From the NCBI GenBank assembly GCA_016293225.1, contig JAEDEQ010000011.1, positions 1 to 33,804 on the forward strand: a stretch of 33,804 nt of DNA, read 5' to 3'. The notes under the pieces are model-generated. The model was not told the origin of the DNA and ran no database searches. It saw only the letters and a program-made list of their open reading frames with translations. The stretch comes from Clostridiaceae bacterium. Its GTDB lineage: Bacteria > Bacillota > Clostridia > Oscillospirales > Acutalibacteraceae. Both the position numbers and the translations under genes were made by a program. Positions 9,507 to 16,783 of the stretch are shown here, piece after piece (positions within the stretch are counted from its first letter, which is position 1; each line of letters opens with the position of its first letter).

Positions 9507-9538
9507 TTGACAGTCGGTGATATCATTTGAATGATAAA
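9507..9538 (+). promoter_or_regulatory. Possible promoter of the 33-aa peptide gene
   Basis: A perfect TTGACA (9507-9512) lies 50 bases before the peptide ATG. The -10 is unclear: GATAAA at 9533 needs a 20-base spacer, AATGAT at 9530 fits 17 but is weak. Confidence 0.35.
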
Positions 9539-9561
9539 ACATTGCTATCGGAGGAGAAAAT

Positions 9562-9663
9562 ATGAAATTTGACATTAAAAAAATTCTTGAAATCATTAAT
9601 ATGTTTATGGGGCTTATAAAGGCCCTCCTTGCCGGCAAAGAAGGTTCCGGCTTTGAAGAGTAA
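9562..9663 (+). CDS. 33-aa amphipathic peptide
   Basis: ATG is preceded by GGAGGAG at good spacing and the frame ends at TAA 9661, followed 17 bases later by a terminator. This layout is a complete micro-gene, not noise. The peptide begins MKFDIKKILEIINMFMGLIK. Hydrophobic residues (Phe3, Ile5, Ile8, Leu9, Ile11, Ile12, Phe15, Leu18, Ile19, Leu22, Leu23) recur every 3-4 positions, giving an amphipathic helix with Lys/Asp/Glu on the other face, then an acidic Gly-rich end. There is no signal peptide or cysteine. It resembles phenol-soluble modulins or delta-toxin in size and pattern only. It lies directly after the giant repeat protein and is one of three such genes in the window. Function unknown. 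Confidence 0.72.
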   Translation: MKFDIKKILEIINMFMGLIKALLAGKEGSGFEE

Positions 9664-9680
9664 TTCTGAATGAATTAAAG

Positions 9681-9713
9681 CTGCCCTGAGGATACCCTGA
9701 GGGCGGTTTTTTT
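9681..9713 (+). terminator. Terminator of the 33-aa peptide gene
   Basis: CTGCCCT pairs with AGGGCGG, with an inner AGG/CCT pairing and a short loop, followed by seven T. Confidence 0.88.
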
Positions 9714-9739
9714 CATGTTTTTGCAAAGGTGGCAAGCTT

Positions 9740-10267
9740 ATGATAAGAAAAGCCGTTGAAAGTGATCTTGACCGGGTTTCCGGAATATACGATGAAATCC
9801 ATGAGGAAGAAAAAGCAAATCGACTGACTACCGGCTGGCTGAGCGGAATATACCCCATCAGGGAAACAGCCGAGTCTGCGCTAAAAAGAGGGGAACTTTT
9901 TGTTTTTGAAAAAGACTCAAGGGTGCTTGCTTCTGCAATTATCAATCAGAGTCAGGTTGATGTCTATAAGGACGGAAAATGGCTGTACAACGCACCGGAC
10001 AGCAGCGTTATGGTGCTGCACACTCTGACCGTTTCTCCGAAAGCGGCAAAGCAGGGGATCGGCAGGGCGTTTGTTGCTTTTTATGAGGCGTATGCAAGGG
10101 AGAACGGCTGTACTGTGCTGCGCATTGACACTAACGCAAAAAACACTGTTGCACGCTCGTTTTATCAAAAGCTCGGGTTCAGAGAAGCGGGAATTGTTTC
10201 CTGCGTTTTTAACGGGATACCGGGCGTGAACCTTGTTCTGCTTGAAAAATCGGTAACTTCCGGTTGA
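9740..10267 (+). CDS. GNAT-family N-acetyltransferase
   Basis: A 175-aa single-domain GNAT protein, usual length for the family. It transfers an acetyl group from acetyl-CoA to an amine; the acceptor cannot be told. Motif A is visible as LHTLTVSPKAAKQGIGRAFV (residues about 97-116), with the Q/R-x-x-G-x-G/A pyrophosphate loop as KQGIGRA. Motif B is near the C-terminus (NTVARSFYQKLGFREAG). ATG 9740 follows AAAGGTGG. The gene stands alone between the peptide terminator and a bidirectional terminator. No promoter of its own is obvious, so some expression may come by read-through from the peptide gene. Confidence 0.88.
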   Translation: MIRKAVESDLDRVSGIYDEIHEEEKANRLTTGWLSGIYPIRETAESALKRGELFVFEKDSRVLASAIINQSQVDVYKDGKWLYNAPDSSVMVLHTLTVSPKAAKQGIGRAFVAFYEAYARENGCTVLRIDTNAKNTVARSFYQKLGFREAGIVSCVFNGIPGVNLVLLEKSVTSG

Positions 10268-10281
10268 AAAGATAAAAACTC

Positions 10282-10329
10282 AGGGTGTCTCCTTGCGGAT
10301 TTAAACACTAATCCGCAGGGGGACACCCT
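10282..10329 (+). terminator. Long bidirectional terminator hairpin
   Basis: A 20-pair stem (10282-10301 with 10310-10329, GU pairs only as exceptions) with an 8-base loop lies between convergent genes. The + side T-tract is short; on the - strand the stem is followed by AGTTTTTATC. Confidence 0.8.
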
Positions 10330-10349
10330 TTCTGATAATAGTCTGATGT

Positions 10350-10919
10350 TTATTTTATCTGTGTAATCTTGTGCTTTTTCACCATAAACACGCGCTTTGC
10401 AAACGGAAAAAGGAATTCATCGTTTATTGAGTCGGTGTAAAAATCATCAATCACACCGTCCGGAAAGGCTTCGCGGAAGCACGGAATCTTGCCCTCGCGG
10501 AAGCAGGCTCTTTTAACCTCTCCGGTTTTGATGTCAAAGTCGGTGGCAATCAGGTGCTTCACCCCGATACGCTCGCAAATATCGTGCATCATGAACTCCG
10601 GCGAGGCGGTAATGATAACGTCGTCATCGCGGTGAACATGGGCGTAAAAGGGCTTTATCTGCTTTTCGTGGCGATCCCAGAATCCCTTGACGAGCGGCAT
10701 AAGATCAACGTTGTTATTTGCAAAATATTTAGTAATCTTTGAAGCGTAGTTATTCATAAAATCGTCAAAGGTAATAGTTCCTCTCTGATATTTGAACATT
10801 GCCTTAACAATGCCGGGAATAAATTGAACAATTTTGATATCCTGCCTGAGATAGGCAAGAATAAATTCAACCGAGCTTTCGCCGTCATAAATTGTTCCGT
10901 CAAAGTCATAAACGTTCAT
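10350..10919 (-). CDS. HAD-superfamily phosphatase (SerB-like, subfamily IB)
   Basis: A 189-aa HAD hydrolase. Motif I is DFDGT (Asp5 nucleophile, Asp7 acid/base), motif II is ITASPEF, the motif III lysine is probably in the GKIPCF segment, and motif IV is DFYTDSINDEF. The alpha-helical C1 cap between motifs I and II fits the phosphoserine phosphatase-like IB group. Substrate cannot be set from sequence. GAGGAGA precedes the ATG. It lies 45 bases downstream of the permease gene on the same strand, with no terminator between, so the two are probably cotranscribed. Confidence 0.87.
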   Translation of the reverse strand: MNVYDFDGTIYDGESSVEFILAYLRQDIKIVQFIPGIVKAMFKYQRGTITFDDFMNNYASKITKYFANNNVDLMPLVKGFWDRHEKQIKPFYAHVHRDDDVIITASPEFMMHDICERIGVKHLIATDFDIKTGEVKRACFREGKIPCFREAFPDGVIDDFYTDSINDEFLFPFAKRVFMVKKHKITQIK

Positions 10920-10964
10920 AAAGTCTCTCCTCAGTCAGATTTGCGGACGCAGGAAACGTTTGCG

Positions 10965-11978
10965 TTAATCATCGGTTGCAAGCTTCAGGTATTCATCTTT
11001 AACAAGGCCGATTTTTTTAAACAGAAGGTGGAACAAGATTGAGAGCACCGCCGGAGCGATAACGTGCATGAGAACGATGAGAAGCACCGACCTTGCCGCG
11101 CCGAAGCTTTCACTCATTGCGCTGAATGCGCCGAATTGACCGACAAGGCCGCTCGTGCCCATTCCTGCGCCGGTAGCGGTGTTCGTCATTTTAAAAACGC
11201 AGGTTGAAACAGGGCCGAGAATTGCACCGGCAAGGGTGGGCGCAAGCAAAATTTGCGGACGCTTCATAATGTTACCGAACTGCAGCATACTTGTTCCGAG
11301 TCCCTGCGAAAGCAGACCGCCGACGCCGTTTGCCTTGTAGCTTGTTACGGCAAAGCCTATCATCTGAGCGGCACAGCCAACTGCCGCCGCACCTGCCGCT
11401 ATTCCGTCAATGCCGAGCATGATGCACAGCGCCGCCGAGCTTATCGGAGCGGTGAGGGCAAGACCAACAAGGGTTGAGACTGCAATACCCATCGGGAACG
11501 GATGAAGCTGAGTTGCGGCGTTTATGACAGAGCCGAGCCATGTCATGAACTGCGAAAGATACGGGCCGACAAACATGCTGACGAGTCCGCCGGAGACTAT
11601 AGTTACAACCGGAGTGATTACGATGTCAATCTTTGTTTTTCCGGCAACGAGCGAGCCTACTTCGTTTGCAACGGTGGCGGCCGCAAAGGCGCCTACCGGG
11701 CCGCCGACCGAGTAGCCGTATGCGCCGGCTGCAATGCAGGAAAAAACAACAAGCGGCTTTGATTTAAGCCCGTGCGCAATGGCTGCTCCGATTGCGCCGC
11801 CGACAACGGGCGAGGAGGCGGAAAGCACCTCGGTAAACTTTGAAAGGAACTCAAGGTGCGGAATTTTTGCAAACTGGCTTATGATAAGTCCGACAATGAG
11901 CGAGGAGAAAAGACCCAGCGCCATTGCACTCATTGCGTCAACAAAGTACCTTTTGAAATATTTTTTCACGGTTTTCAT
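10965..11978 (-). CDS. PTS EIIC-like membrane permease (PTS_EIIC_2 type)
   Basis: A 337-aa polytopic membrane protein with about 9-10 hydrophobic segments and many Gly/Ala-rich helices (GGAIGAAIAHGL, PVGAFAAATVANEVG). The pattern and length match the PTS_EIIC_2 family, assigned by similarity to phosphotransferase permeases. No EIIA or EIIB domain is fused and none is encoded nearby, so either general partners act with it or it works without phosphorylation. Substrate unknown. ATG 11978 follows AAAGGA; a near-consensus promoter lies just upstream. It is the first gene of a two-gene leftward unit with the HAD phosphatase, which could act on an imported phosphorylated compound (inference). Confidence 0.8.
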   Translation of the reverse strand: MKTVKKYFKRYFVDAMSAMALGLFSSLIVGLIISQFAKIPHLEFLSKFTEVLSASSPVVGGAIGAAIAHGLKSKPLVVFSCIAAGAYGYSVGGPVGAFAAATVANEVGSLVAGKTKIDIVITPVVTIVSGGLVSMFVGPYLSQFMTWLGSVINAATQLHPFPMGIAVSTLVGLALTAPISSAALCIMLGIDGIAAGAAAVGCAAQMIGFAVTSYKANGVGGLLSQGLGTSMLQFGNIMKRPQILLAPTLAGAILGPVSTCVFKMTNTATGAGMGTSGLVGQFGAFSAMSESFGAARSVLLIVLMHVIAPAVLSILFHLLFKKIGLVKDEYLKLATDD

Positions 11979-12023
11979 TTATTATCAGTCCTTTTGGCAG
12001 AATACCGCCGGAATTTATCAATC

Positions 12024-12052
12024 ATTATAGACCATGAGATGAAATAAATCAA
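12024..12052 (-). promoter_or_regulatory. Leftward promoter for permease-phosphatase unit
   Basis: On the - strand: TTGATT, 17-base spacer, TATAAT. It is back to back with the rightward promoter at 12071, with 18 bases between the two -35 elements. Confidence 0.75.
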
Positions 12053-12070
12053 GTGCGCTTTTGCCGTGTA

Positions 12071-12099
12071 TTGACAAGCGCGGAATATTAACCTATAAT
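12071..12099 (+). promoter_or_regulatory. Perfect consensus promoter for zinc-ribbon gene and rfbB
   Basis: TTGACA, 17-base spacer, TATAAT: an exact housekeeping sigma-factor consensus, about 60 bases before the start codon at 12160. Confidence 0.88.
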
Positions 12100-12159
12100 T
12101 AAAGATAGAGCAGTATAGTTTTTTCCGGTTGCTGAAATTATATGTTTTTTGGAGGAAAA

Positions 12160-12573
12160 ATGAACAGAATTCGTCAGTTTATGTACGGCAGATACGGCAT
12201 GGATCAGCTCGGCTTTGCGCTGGTTATCCTCGGCTGCGTAATAACCTTTGTGCTCTCGCTTTTCGGTCTGCGCTATAGAGGCGGGTGGGGCGCGCTCGTT
12301 TTCAGAGTCCTTGGAATGCTTCCCTATCTTGTCTTTGTTCTGCGCGCGCTTTCAAAGGACATTGAAAAGCGCAGAGCGGAAAACATGAGATTTTTAAAGT
12401 TCTGGTCTCCCTGCGCCGCGTTTTTTTCAAAGAAAGCGTCGCAGTTTCGTGACAAGGAGCATAAGTATTATAACTGCCCCGGCTGTTCGCGTACTCTGCG
12501 CGTTCCGAAGGGCAAGGGGAAAATAGAAATTTCCTGTCCGCACTGCGGACGGAAGTTCAAAAAAAGAACGTGA
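12160..12573 (+). CDS. Membrane protein with C-terminal zinc ribbon
   Basis: A 137-aa protein. ATG 12160 is chosen because it follows GGAGG by five bases; an in-frame ATG at 12142 lies before that site. Two hydrophobic segments (about residues 17-34 and 44-61) cross the membrane with a short loop between. The basic remainder ends in CPGC ... CPHC, a four-cysteine zinc ribbon at about residues 107-130, presumably cytoplasmic. Small two-helix zinc-ribbon proteins of this kind are widespread in Clostridia without assigned function. It is 8 bases upstream of rfbB and shares its consensus promoter. Confidence 0.8.
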   Translation: MNRIRQFMYGRYGMDQLGFALVILGCVITFVLSLFGLRYRGGWGALVFRVLGMLPYLVFVLRALSKDIEKRRAENMRFLKFWSPCAAFFSKKASQFRDKEHKYYNCPGCSRTLRVPKGKGKIEISCPHCGRKFKKRT

Positions 12574-12581
12574 GGTAAAGC

Positions 12582-13601
12582 ATGAAGAATATTTTAGTCA
12601 CGGGCGGAGCGGGCTTCATCGGCTCAAATTTCATCTATTATGAGCTTGAAAAGCACCCTGACCGCCGCATAGTCTGCCTTGACGCGCTGACCTATGCCGG
12701 AAATCTTGAAACGCTTGAAAAGGCATTGAAAAACAAAAACTTCCGCTTTGTCAAGGGCGATATCACCGACAGAAAAGCCGTTGAAGCGCTTTTTGAGGAA
12801 GAGAGCTTTGACGCTGTTGTCAATTTTGCCGCAGAGTCGCACGTTGACCGCTCAATAGATGAACCGGAGGTTTTCCTTAAAACAAACATTCTCGGCACTC
12901 AGGTGCTGCTTGACGCGTGCAGGAAGAGAAATATCCGTTTCCATCAGGTTTCGACCGACGAGGTCTACGGCGATCTTCCGCTTGACCGTCCGGACCTTTT
13001 TTTCACCGAGGAAACGCCCATTCACACCTCGTCGCCGTATTCCGCGAGCAAGGCAGCCGCAGATTTGCTTGTTACGGCGTATTTCAGAACCTACGGCGCA
13101 AAGGTGACCATAAGCCGCTGTTCAAACAACTACGGTCCCTATCATTTCCCGGAGAAGCTAATTCCTTTAATAATTGCAAATGCGCTTGAGGGAAAGGAGC
13201 TTCCCGTTTACGGCGAGGGCAAAAATGTCCGCGACTGGCTTTACGTCAGGGATCACTGCAAGGCCATTGACCTTATCCTTGAAAACGGCAGGCTCGGCGA
13301 GGTATATAATATCGGCGGCCACAACGAGAAAACGAACCTTGAGGTTGTAAAAACCGTTCTGAAAATTCTCGGCAAAAGCGAAGACCTGATAAGGTTCGTC
13401 AAGGATCGTCCCGGCCACGATATGCGCTATGCCATTGACCCCACAAAAATCCGCAACGAGCTTGGCTGGTATCCCGAAACGACCTTTGAGGAGGGAATCA
13501 AAAAAACAACCCAATGGTATCTTGAAAACCGCTCGTGGTGGGAAAACATTATGAACGGCGATTATGTAAAGTATTACGAAAAGATGTATAAAAACAGATA
13601 A
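12582..13601 (+). CDS. rfbB: dTDP-glucose 4,6-dehydratase
   Basis: A 339-aa short-chain dehydrogenase/reductase of the extended type, full family length. It converts dTDP-glucose to dTDP-4-keto-6-deoxyglucose, the second step to dTDP-rhamnose and other deoxysugars for cell-wall polysaccharide. Visible: the NAD Rossmann loop GGAGFIG (residues 8-14), STDEVYGD with the catalytic Thr-Asp-Glu, the YSASK catalytic Tyr/Lys, and NNYGPYHFPEKLIPL. No rfbA, rfbC or rfbD lies in the window, so the rest of the pathway must be elsewhere. It is cotranscribed with the zinc-ribbon membrane protein upstream. Confidence 0.95.
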   Translation: MKNILVTGGAGFIGSNFIYYELEKHPDRRIVCLDALTYAGNLETLEKALKNKNFRFVKGDITDRKAVEALFEEESFDAVVNFAAESHVDRSIDEPEVFLKTNILGTQVLLDACRKRNIRFHQVSTDEVYGDLPLDRPDLFFTEETPIHTSSPYSASKAAADLLVTAYFRTYGAKVTISRCSNNYGPYHFPEKLIPLIIANALEGKELPVYGEGKNVRDWLYVRDHCKAIDLILENGRLGEVYNIGGHNEKTNLEVVKTVLKILGKSEDLIRFVKDRPGHDMRYAIDPTKIRNELGWYPETTFEEGIKKTTQWYLENRSWWENIMNGDYVKYYEKMYKNR

Positions 13602-13605
13602 CAAG

Positions 13606-13643
13606 CGCCCCCGAACGGGAACGAACCTGTTCGGGGGCGTCTT
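13606..13643 (+). terminator. Terminator between convergent rfbB and M28 peptidase
   Basis: CGCCCCCGAAC (13606-13616) pairs perfectly with GTTCGGGGGCG (13629-13639), followed by TCTTT. It is placed to serve both strands. Confidence 0.8.
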
Positions 13644-13664
13644 TGCGTCAAGTCTGAGCTTTAA

Positions 13665-14906
13665 TTACTGCTTTGCGCCGTTGTCAAACATTTCGAGCGC
13701 CTTGACCGAAACGGCAAAGCAGTCTGCAAGACCTGTTTCGTTCATGTTGTCGTATGTATCGCGGCGGGTGTGATAGTAGGACTCAAGCTTGTGATTGAGT
13801 CCGGTAATGCCTGTTGCGCGGAAGCCTGCCTGGGCAAAGGCGGCGGAATCGGTTGCGCCGCCGAGCGGGGGAACCATGCCCTTTGTGCAGTGAACGCCAA
13901 GCTCCTTTGCCGCCTCCATGAACAGGTCGGAAACATCTTTGTCCGCCGCAACGGTTGCGTTAAGGTCGCGGTAGTTTACCATGAGATACTTCGGGTCGTG
14001 AATGGTGTCGTATGAGAAGATGAAAGTCGGAACATCGTCAAACTCTCCCTTGTGCTTTTCGCACCAGGCCTTTGCGCCGCGCAGACCTGCCTCCTCGCTG
14101 CCGGTAAGAACAACGCCCAGCTCGGTGTTTTCAAGCTCAATTCCCTCGTCCTTGAGGAACTTGAGAACGCTGATGCCCATGTAGCAGCCGGAAAGGTTGT
14201 CGTTCGCGCCGTCAACAACGCGGCGGTAGTTGACCATGAAGTAAAGGCCGATGATGAACGGAACAAAGAGAAGTCCCCAAAGAGCCGCCTTTGCAAGCGG
14301 ATCGGAAGCACTGACAGCGGAAAAGCCGATTCCGTTCTTTGCAACATAGATTACCGAAAGAACAAGATAATAGAGAGCGCCCACGCCGCAGATGATTGCG
14401 TGACCCTCAAAGCCTACGCCGCCGAGCTTGTAGTTAACGGGCCACTCCCAGGCTGCGTCGGGATGGCCGTTGAAGATGATTCTTCTTTTGGTTTCACCGG
14501 TACACTTTTTGATTGCGGTAACGTTGTGGCCGGTCTTTTCCTTGAAGAAAGGATCAACAACCTTTTTGTAGGTTCCGAACTCAAGCAGAGCAAGGCCGAG
14601 ACCGACAACGATAAGAACGATTGAAATGATAGGGCAGAAGAAGAACAGAACAATCGCCGCAAGAACAAATGTGAGCGTGAAGAACAGCCAGCCGTAAAAC
14701 GCGCCGGGATTCTCCTTAAAGGACTCAATGTCAGCCCTGTCGCAGCCGCAGTCCTCTTTGAGCACCTTGGCCATGTATTCGCAGGCCTGTTTTTCACCCT
14801 TTGAGCCGGGGCTGCGCTTTTCAAAGGTCTTGATGATGTGCGTAATCTCCTTGACCATGTAGGAAGCAGCTTCCTTTTTTTTGCCGATAATTTTTGAAAA
14901 ATCCAT
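13665..14906 (-). CDS. M28-family zinc aminopeptidase with membrane segments
   Basis: A 413-aa metallopeptidase. Di-zinc ligands by comparison with Streptomyces griseus aminopeptidase: His148 (NGHPDAAW), Asp236 (DGANDNLSG), Glu271/Glu272 (TGSEEAGLRG), probably Asp300 (SYDTIHD), and His379 (ESYYHTRRD). Two hydrophobic stretches lie before the active site (about 71-88 and 91-109). Two more (about 169-188 and 205-226) fall between His148 and Asp236, where the model enzyme has only about a dozen residues. All core ligands remain, so it is probably active, cleaving N-terminal residues of peptides at the membrane. Own promoter with TGG-TAATAT; ribosome binding site AAAGGAGAG. Confidence 0.9.
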   Translation of the reverse strand: MDFSKIIGKKKEAASYMVKEITHIIKTFEKRSPGSKGEKQACEYMAKVLKEDCGCDRADIESFKENPGAFYGWLFFTLTFVLAAIVLFFFCPIISIVLIVVGLGLALLEFGTYKKVVDPFFKEKTGHNVTAIKKCTGETKRRIIFNGHPDAAWEWPVNYKLGGVGFEGHAIICGVGALYYLVLSVIYVAKNGIGFSAVSASDPLAKAALWGLLFVPFIIGLYFMVNYRRVVDGANDNLSGCYMGISVLKFLKDEGIELENTELGVVLTGSEEAGLRGAKAWCEKHKGEFDDVPTFIFSYDTIHDPKYLMVNYRDLNATVAADKDVSDLFMEAAKELGVHCTKGMVPPLGGATDSAAFAQAGFRATGITGLNHKLESYYHTRRDTYDNMNETGLADCFAVSVKALEMFDNGAKQ

Positions 14907-14940
14907 AAAATCTCTCCTTTGGATAAAACTTTTCTGTGCT

Positions 14941-14969
14941 ATATTACCACAAATTTATTCAGCGTTCAA
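14941..14969 (-). promoter_or_regulatory. Promoter of the M28 peptidase gene
   Basis: - strand: TTGAAC, 17-base spacer, TAATAT, preceded by TGG (extended -10). Confidence 0.68.
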
Positions 14970-14974
14970 GCGTT

Positions 14975-15814
14975 TTAAAACTCAATCTCGCATATTTTAC
15001 AGTTTTTAAGATGTTCTTCATATGTCGAGGCATAATAGTAATTCCAATCCTTGTCGGTAACAAAGTAGAAATAATCCGTTTTTTCCGGGTTGAGTGCGGC
15101 GTTTATCGCGTCCATGCCGGGGTTGCAGATTGCTCCGACGGGGACGCCTCTTTTTTTATAGGTGTTGTAATACTCCGAAAAGCGCGTTTTGTCGCCGCTC
15201 AGATAGGGCGATTCAAGAATGTTATCATTGACGTAATTTATAGTCACATCGCACTGAAGCAGGCCGTAGTCGGGGCTTTCAATTCTGTTGTGGAGCACTG
15301 AGGAGACCTTGCCCATCTCCCTGACCTCGCCGGCCTCGGCCTGAATGACGGACGCAAGCGAGATTATCTCGTCCATGGAGTAGCCGAGCTTTTTTGCCTT
15401 TGCGCTCATTTCATCGGTGAGCTTGCTTTTTGTGTTCTGCAAAAAGCGCGAGATTGCGCTTTCGGCGCTTTCTCCCTTATAAAATTCATAGGTGTCCGGA
15501 AAAATATAGCCCTCAAGTAAGAACGCGCGCTTGTCTTGGTCTTTCATATTTTTAAGAAAGCCGTATTTTTCGGCAAGCTCCTCGCTTTGAGCGGCTTTCA
15601 TGAAGTCGGAAGCGGAGCAGACCTTGTTCTTTTCAAGCTTTTCGGCAATTTCGAGCGCCGTGTAGCCCTCGGGAAAGGTCAATTTGACCGTAAGCGATTC
15701 GGTTGTGCTTTCGGTTGCGGTCTGAGACGATTCGTTCAGCCGTTGTTCTTTTGAACAGCCGAAAAGGCAGAGGAAAAGAAACAGTGCTAAAGCCGATATG
15801 AGAAATTTTTTCAT
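14975..15814 (-). CDS. mltG: Endolytic transglycosylase MltG, lipoprotein form
   Basis: A 279-aa YceG/MltG protein that cuts nascent peptidoglycan strands outside the membrane. ATG 15814 follows GGGAGGT; a longer in-frame reading lacks such a site. The N-terminus is a lipoprotein signal with lipobox LFGC (Cys20), unlike the single transmembrane helix of most MltG proteins. A LysM-like segment (about 41-75, FPEGYTALEIAEKL) precedes the catalytic domain. LASVIQAEAGE carries the probable catalytic Glu160, and GLLQCDVTINY and GVPVGAICNPGMDAI are conserved. It is shorter than the E. coli enzyme (340 aa). It has its own extended -10 promoter and no obvious partner. Confidence 0.92.
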   Translation of the reverse strand: MKKFLISALALFLFLCLFGCSKEQRLNESSQTATESTTESLTVKLTFPEGYTALEIAEKLEKNKVCSASDFMKAAQSEELAEKYGFLKNMKDQDKRAFLLEGYIFPDTYEFYKGESAESAISRFLQNTKSKLTDEMSAKAKKLGYSMDEIISLASVIQAEAGEVREMGKVSSVLHNRIESPDYGLLQCDVTINYVNDNILESPYLSGDKTRFSEYYNTYKKRGVPVGAICNPGMDAINAALNPEKTDYFYFVTDKDWNYYYASTYEEHLKNCKICEIEF

Positions 15815-15852
15815 GCGGTACCTCCCGTGAAAGTCGTAATTTGTCGCTTTTG

Positions 15853-15861
15853 AGTATAACA
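15853..15861 (-). promoter_or_regulatory. Extended -10 element upstream of mltG
   Basis: - strand TGT-TATACT, 39 bases before the mltG start. The matching -35 (TTTCGT) is poor, as is usual for extended -10 promoters. Confidence 0.5.
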
Positions 15862-15972
15862 CAGACAAGACCAAAACGAAAGGAAACGGGAAAAAATTAA
15901 GAAAAAATTGATTCTTTTGCACCGGCTCAAGCCTTTTTCGCAATAAAAGACACGGTAATTTCAAAAAAGCAC

Positions 15973-16001
15973 TTGAAAAACGCACTCTTTTGGTATAGAA
16001 T
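15973..16001 (+). promoter_or_regulatory. Promoter of efp
   Basis: TTGAAA, 17-base spacer, TAGAAT, ending 34 bases before the efp start codon. Confidence 0.75.
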
Positions 16002-16035
16002 ATATGCGTAATTTTTATACTCGGAGGAATACTAA

Positions 16036-16593
16036 ATGGTATCAGCAGGCGATTTCAGAAACGGCGTTACTTTTGAAATGGAAGGTAACGTTCTTCAGAT
16101 CATTGAATTTCAGCACGTTAAGCCCGGCAAGGGCGCTGCCTTTGTCCGTGCAAAGGTCAGAAACGTTATCACAGGCTCGGTAGTTGAGCGCACCTTTAAC
16201 CCGAACGATAAGTTCCCGACCGCATTTGTTGAAAGGAAGGATATGGAATATTCCTACAACGACGGAGGACTTTATTACTTCATGGATCCGGAAAGCTATG
16301 AGCTTATCCCCATCAACGAGAGCGACCTTCCGGACAGCTTCAAGTTCGTTAAGGAGAACATGACTTGCAAGATCCTTTCCTATAAGGGCAACGTTTTCGG
16401 AGTTGAACCGCCGAACTTTGTTGAGCTTCAGGTCACCAAGACCGATCCCGGCTTCAAGGGCGACACTGCAACCAACACAACCAAGCCCGCAACGCTTGAA
16501 ACCGGCGCTGAGGTTAAGGTTCCCCTTTTCATTGACGAGGGCGAAATGATCCAGATAGACACCAGAACAGGCGAGTATCTCGGCAGAGCATGA
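16036..16593 (+). CDS. efp: Elongation factor P
   Basis: A 185-aa EF-P of usual length, which binds ribosomes stalled on polyproline stretches and promotes peptide bond formation. Domain I carries the tip loop KPGKGAAF, with Lys32 at the position modified in other bacteria (5-aminopentanol in Bacillus). Domains II and III follow, ending with the EF-P signature region IDEGEMIQIDTRTGEYLGRA. GGAGG lies 9 bases before the ATG. Monocistronic by its own promoter and a weak hairpin downstream. No modifying enzyme is encoded nearby. Confidence 0.97.
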   Translation: MVSAGDFRNGVTFEMEGNVLQIIEFQHVKPGKGAAFVRAKVRNVITGSVVERTFNPNDKFPTAFVERKDMEYSYNDGGLYYFMDPESYELIPINESDLPDSFKFVKENMTCKILSYKGNVFGVEPPNFVELQVTKTDPGFKGDTATNTTKPATLETGAEVKVPLFIDEGEMIQIDTRTGEYLGRA

Positions 16594-16604
16594 TTTATGC
16601 AAGC

Positions 16605-16638
16605 TGCATTCCGGACAATTTTTGCGCCGGAAAATGCA
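16605..16638 (+). terminator. Weak hairpin after efp
   Basis: TGCATTCCGG pairs with CCGG-AA-AATGCA (10 pairs, 2-base bulge). Only CTTTCAATT follows, so termination is uncertain. Confidence 0.4.
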
Positions 16639-16648
16639 CTTTCAATTA

Positions 16649-16752
16649 ATCACAGACTGCCTCAGCCGCTGTGTGATACTTTAATTTGTTCTTTGCATCA
16701 ATACGCTCGGCCGGTTATCCGCCGGCTGAAGCAGGGGAGTAAAGCGTCTCCC
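16649..16752 (+). other. Intergenic region with three hairpins before the CD1247-type gene
   Basis: Three inverted repeats occur in the 190 bases without a gene: ATCACAG (16649) with CTGTGTGAT (16669-16677), TCGGCCGG (16707) with CCGGCTGA (16722-16729), and GGGAG (16735) with CTCCC (16748-16752). No convincing promoter is seen. They may be leader structure or a processed efp read-through segment. Confidence 0.4.
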
Positions 16753-16783
16753 GAATAACTTACTACCGAAAGGAATGAAGATT

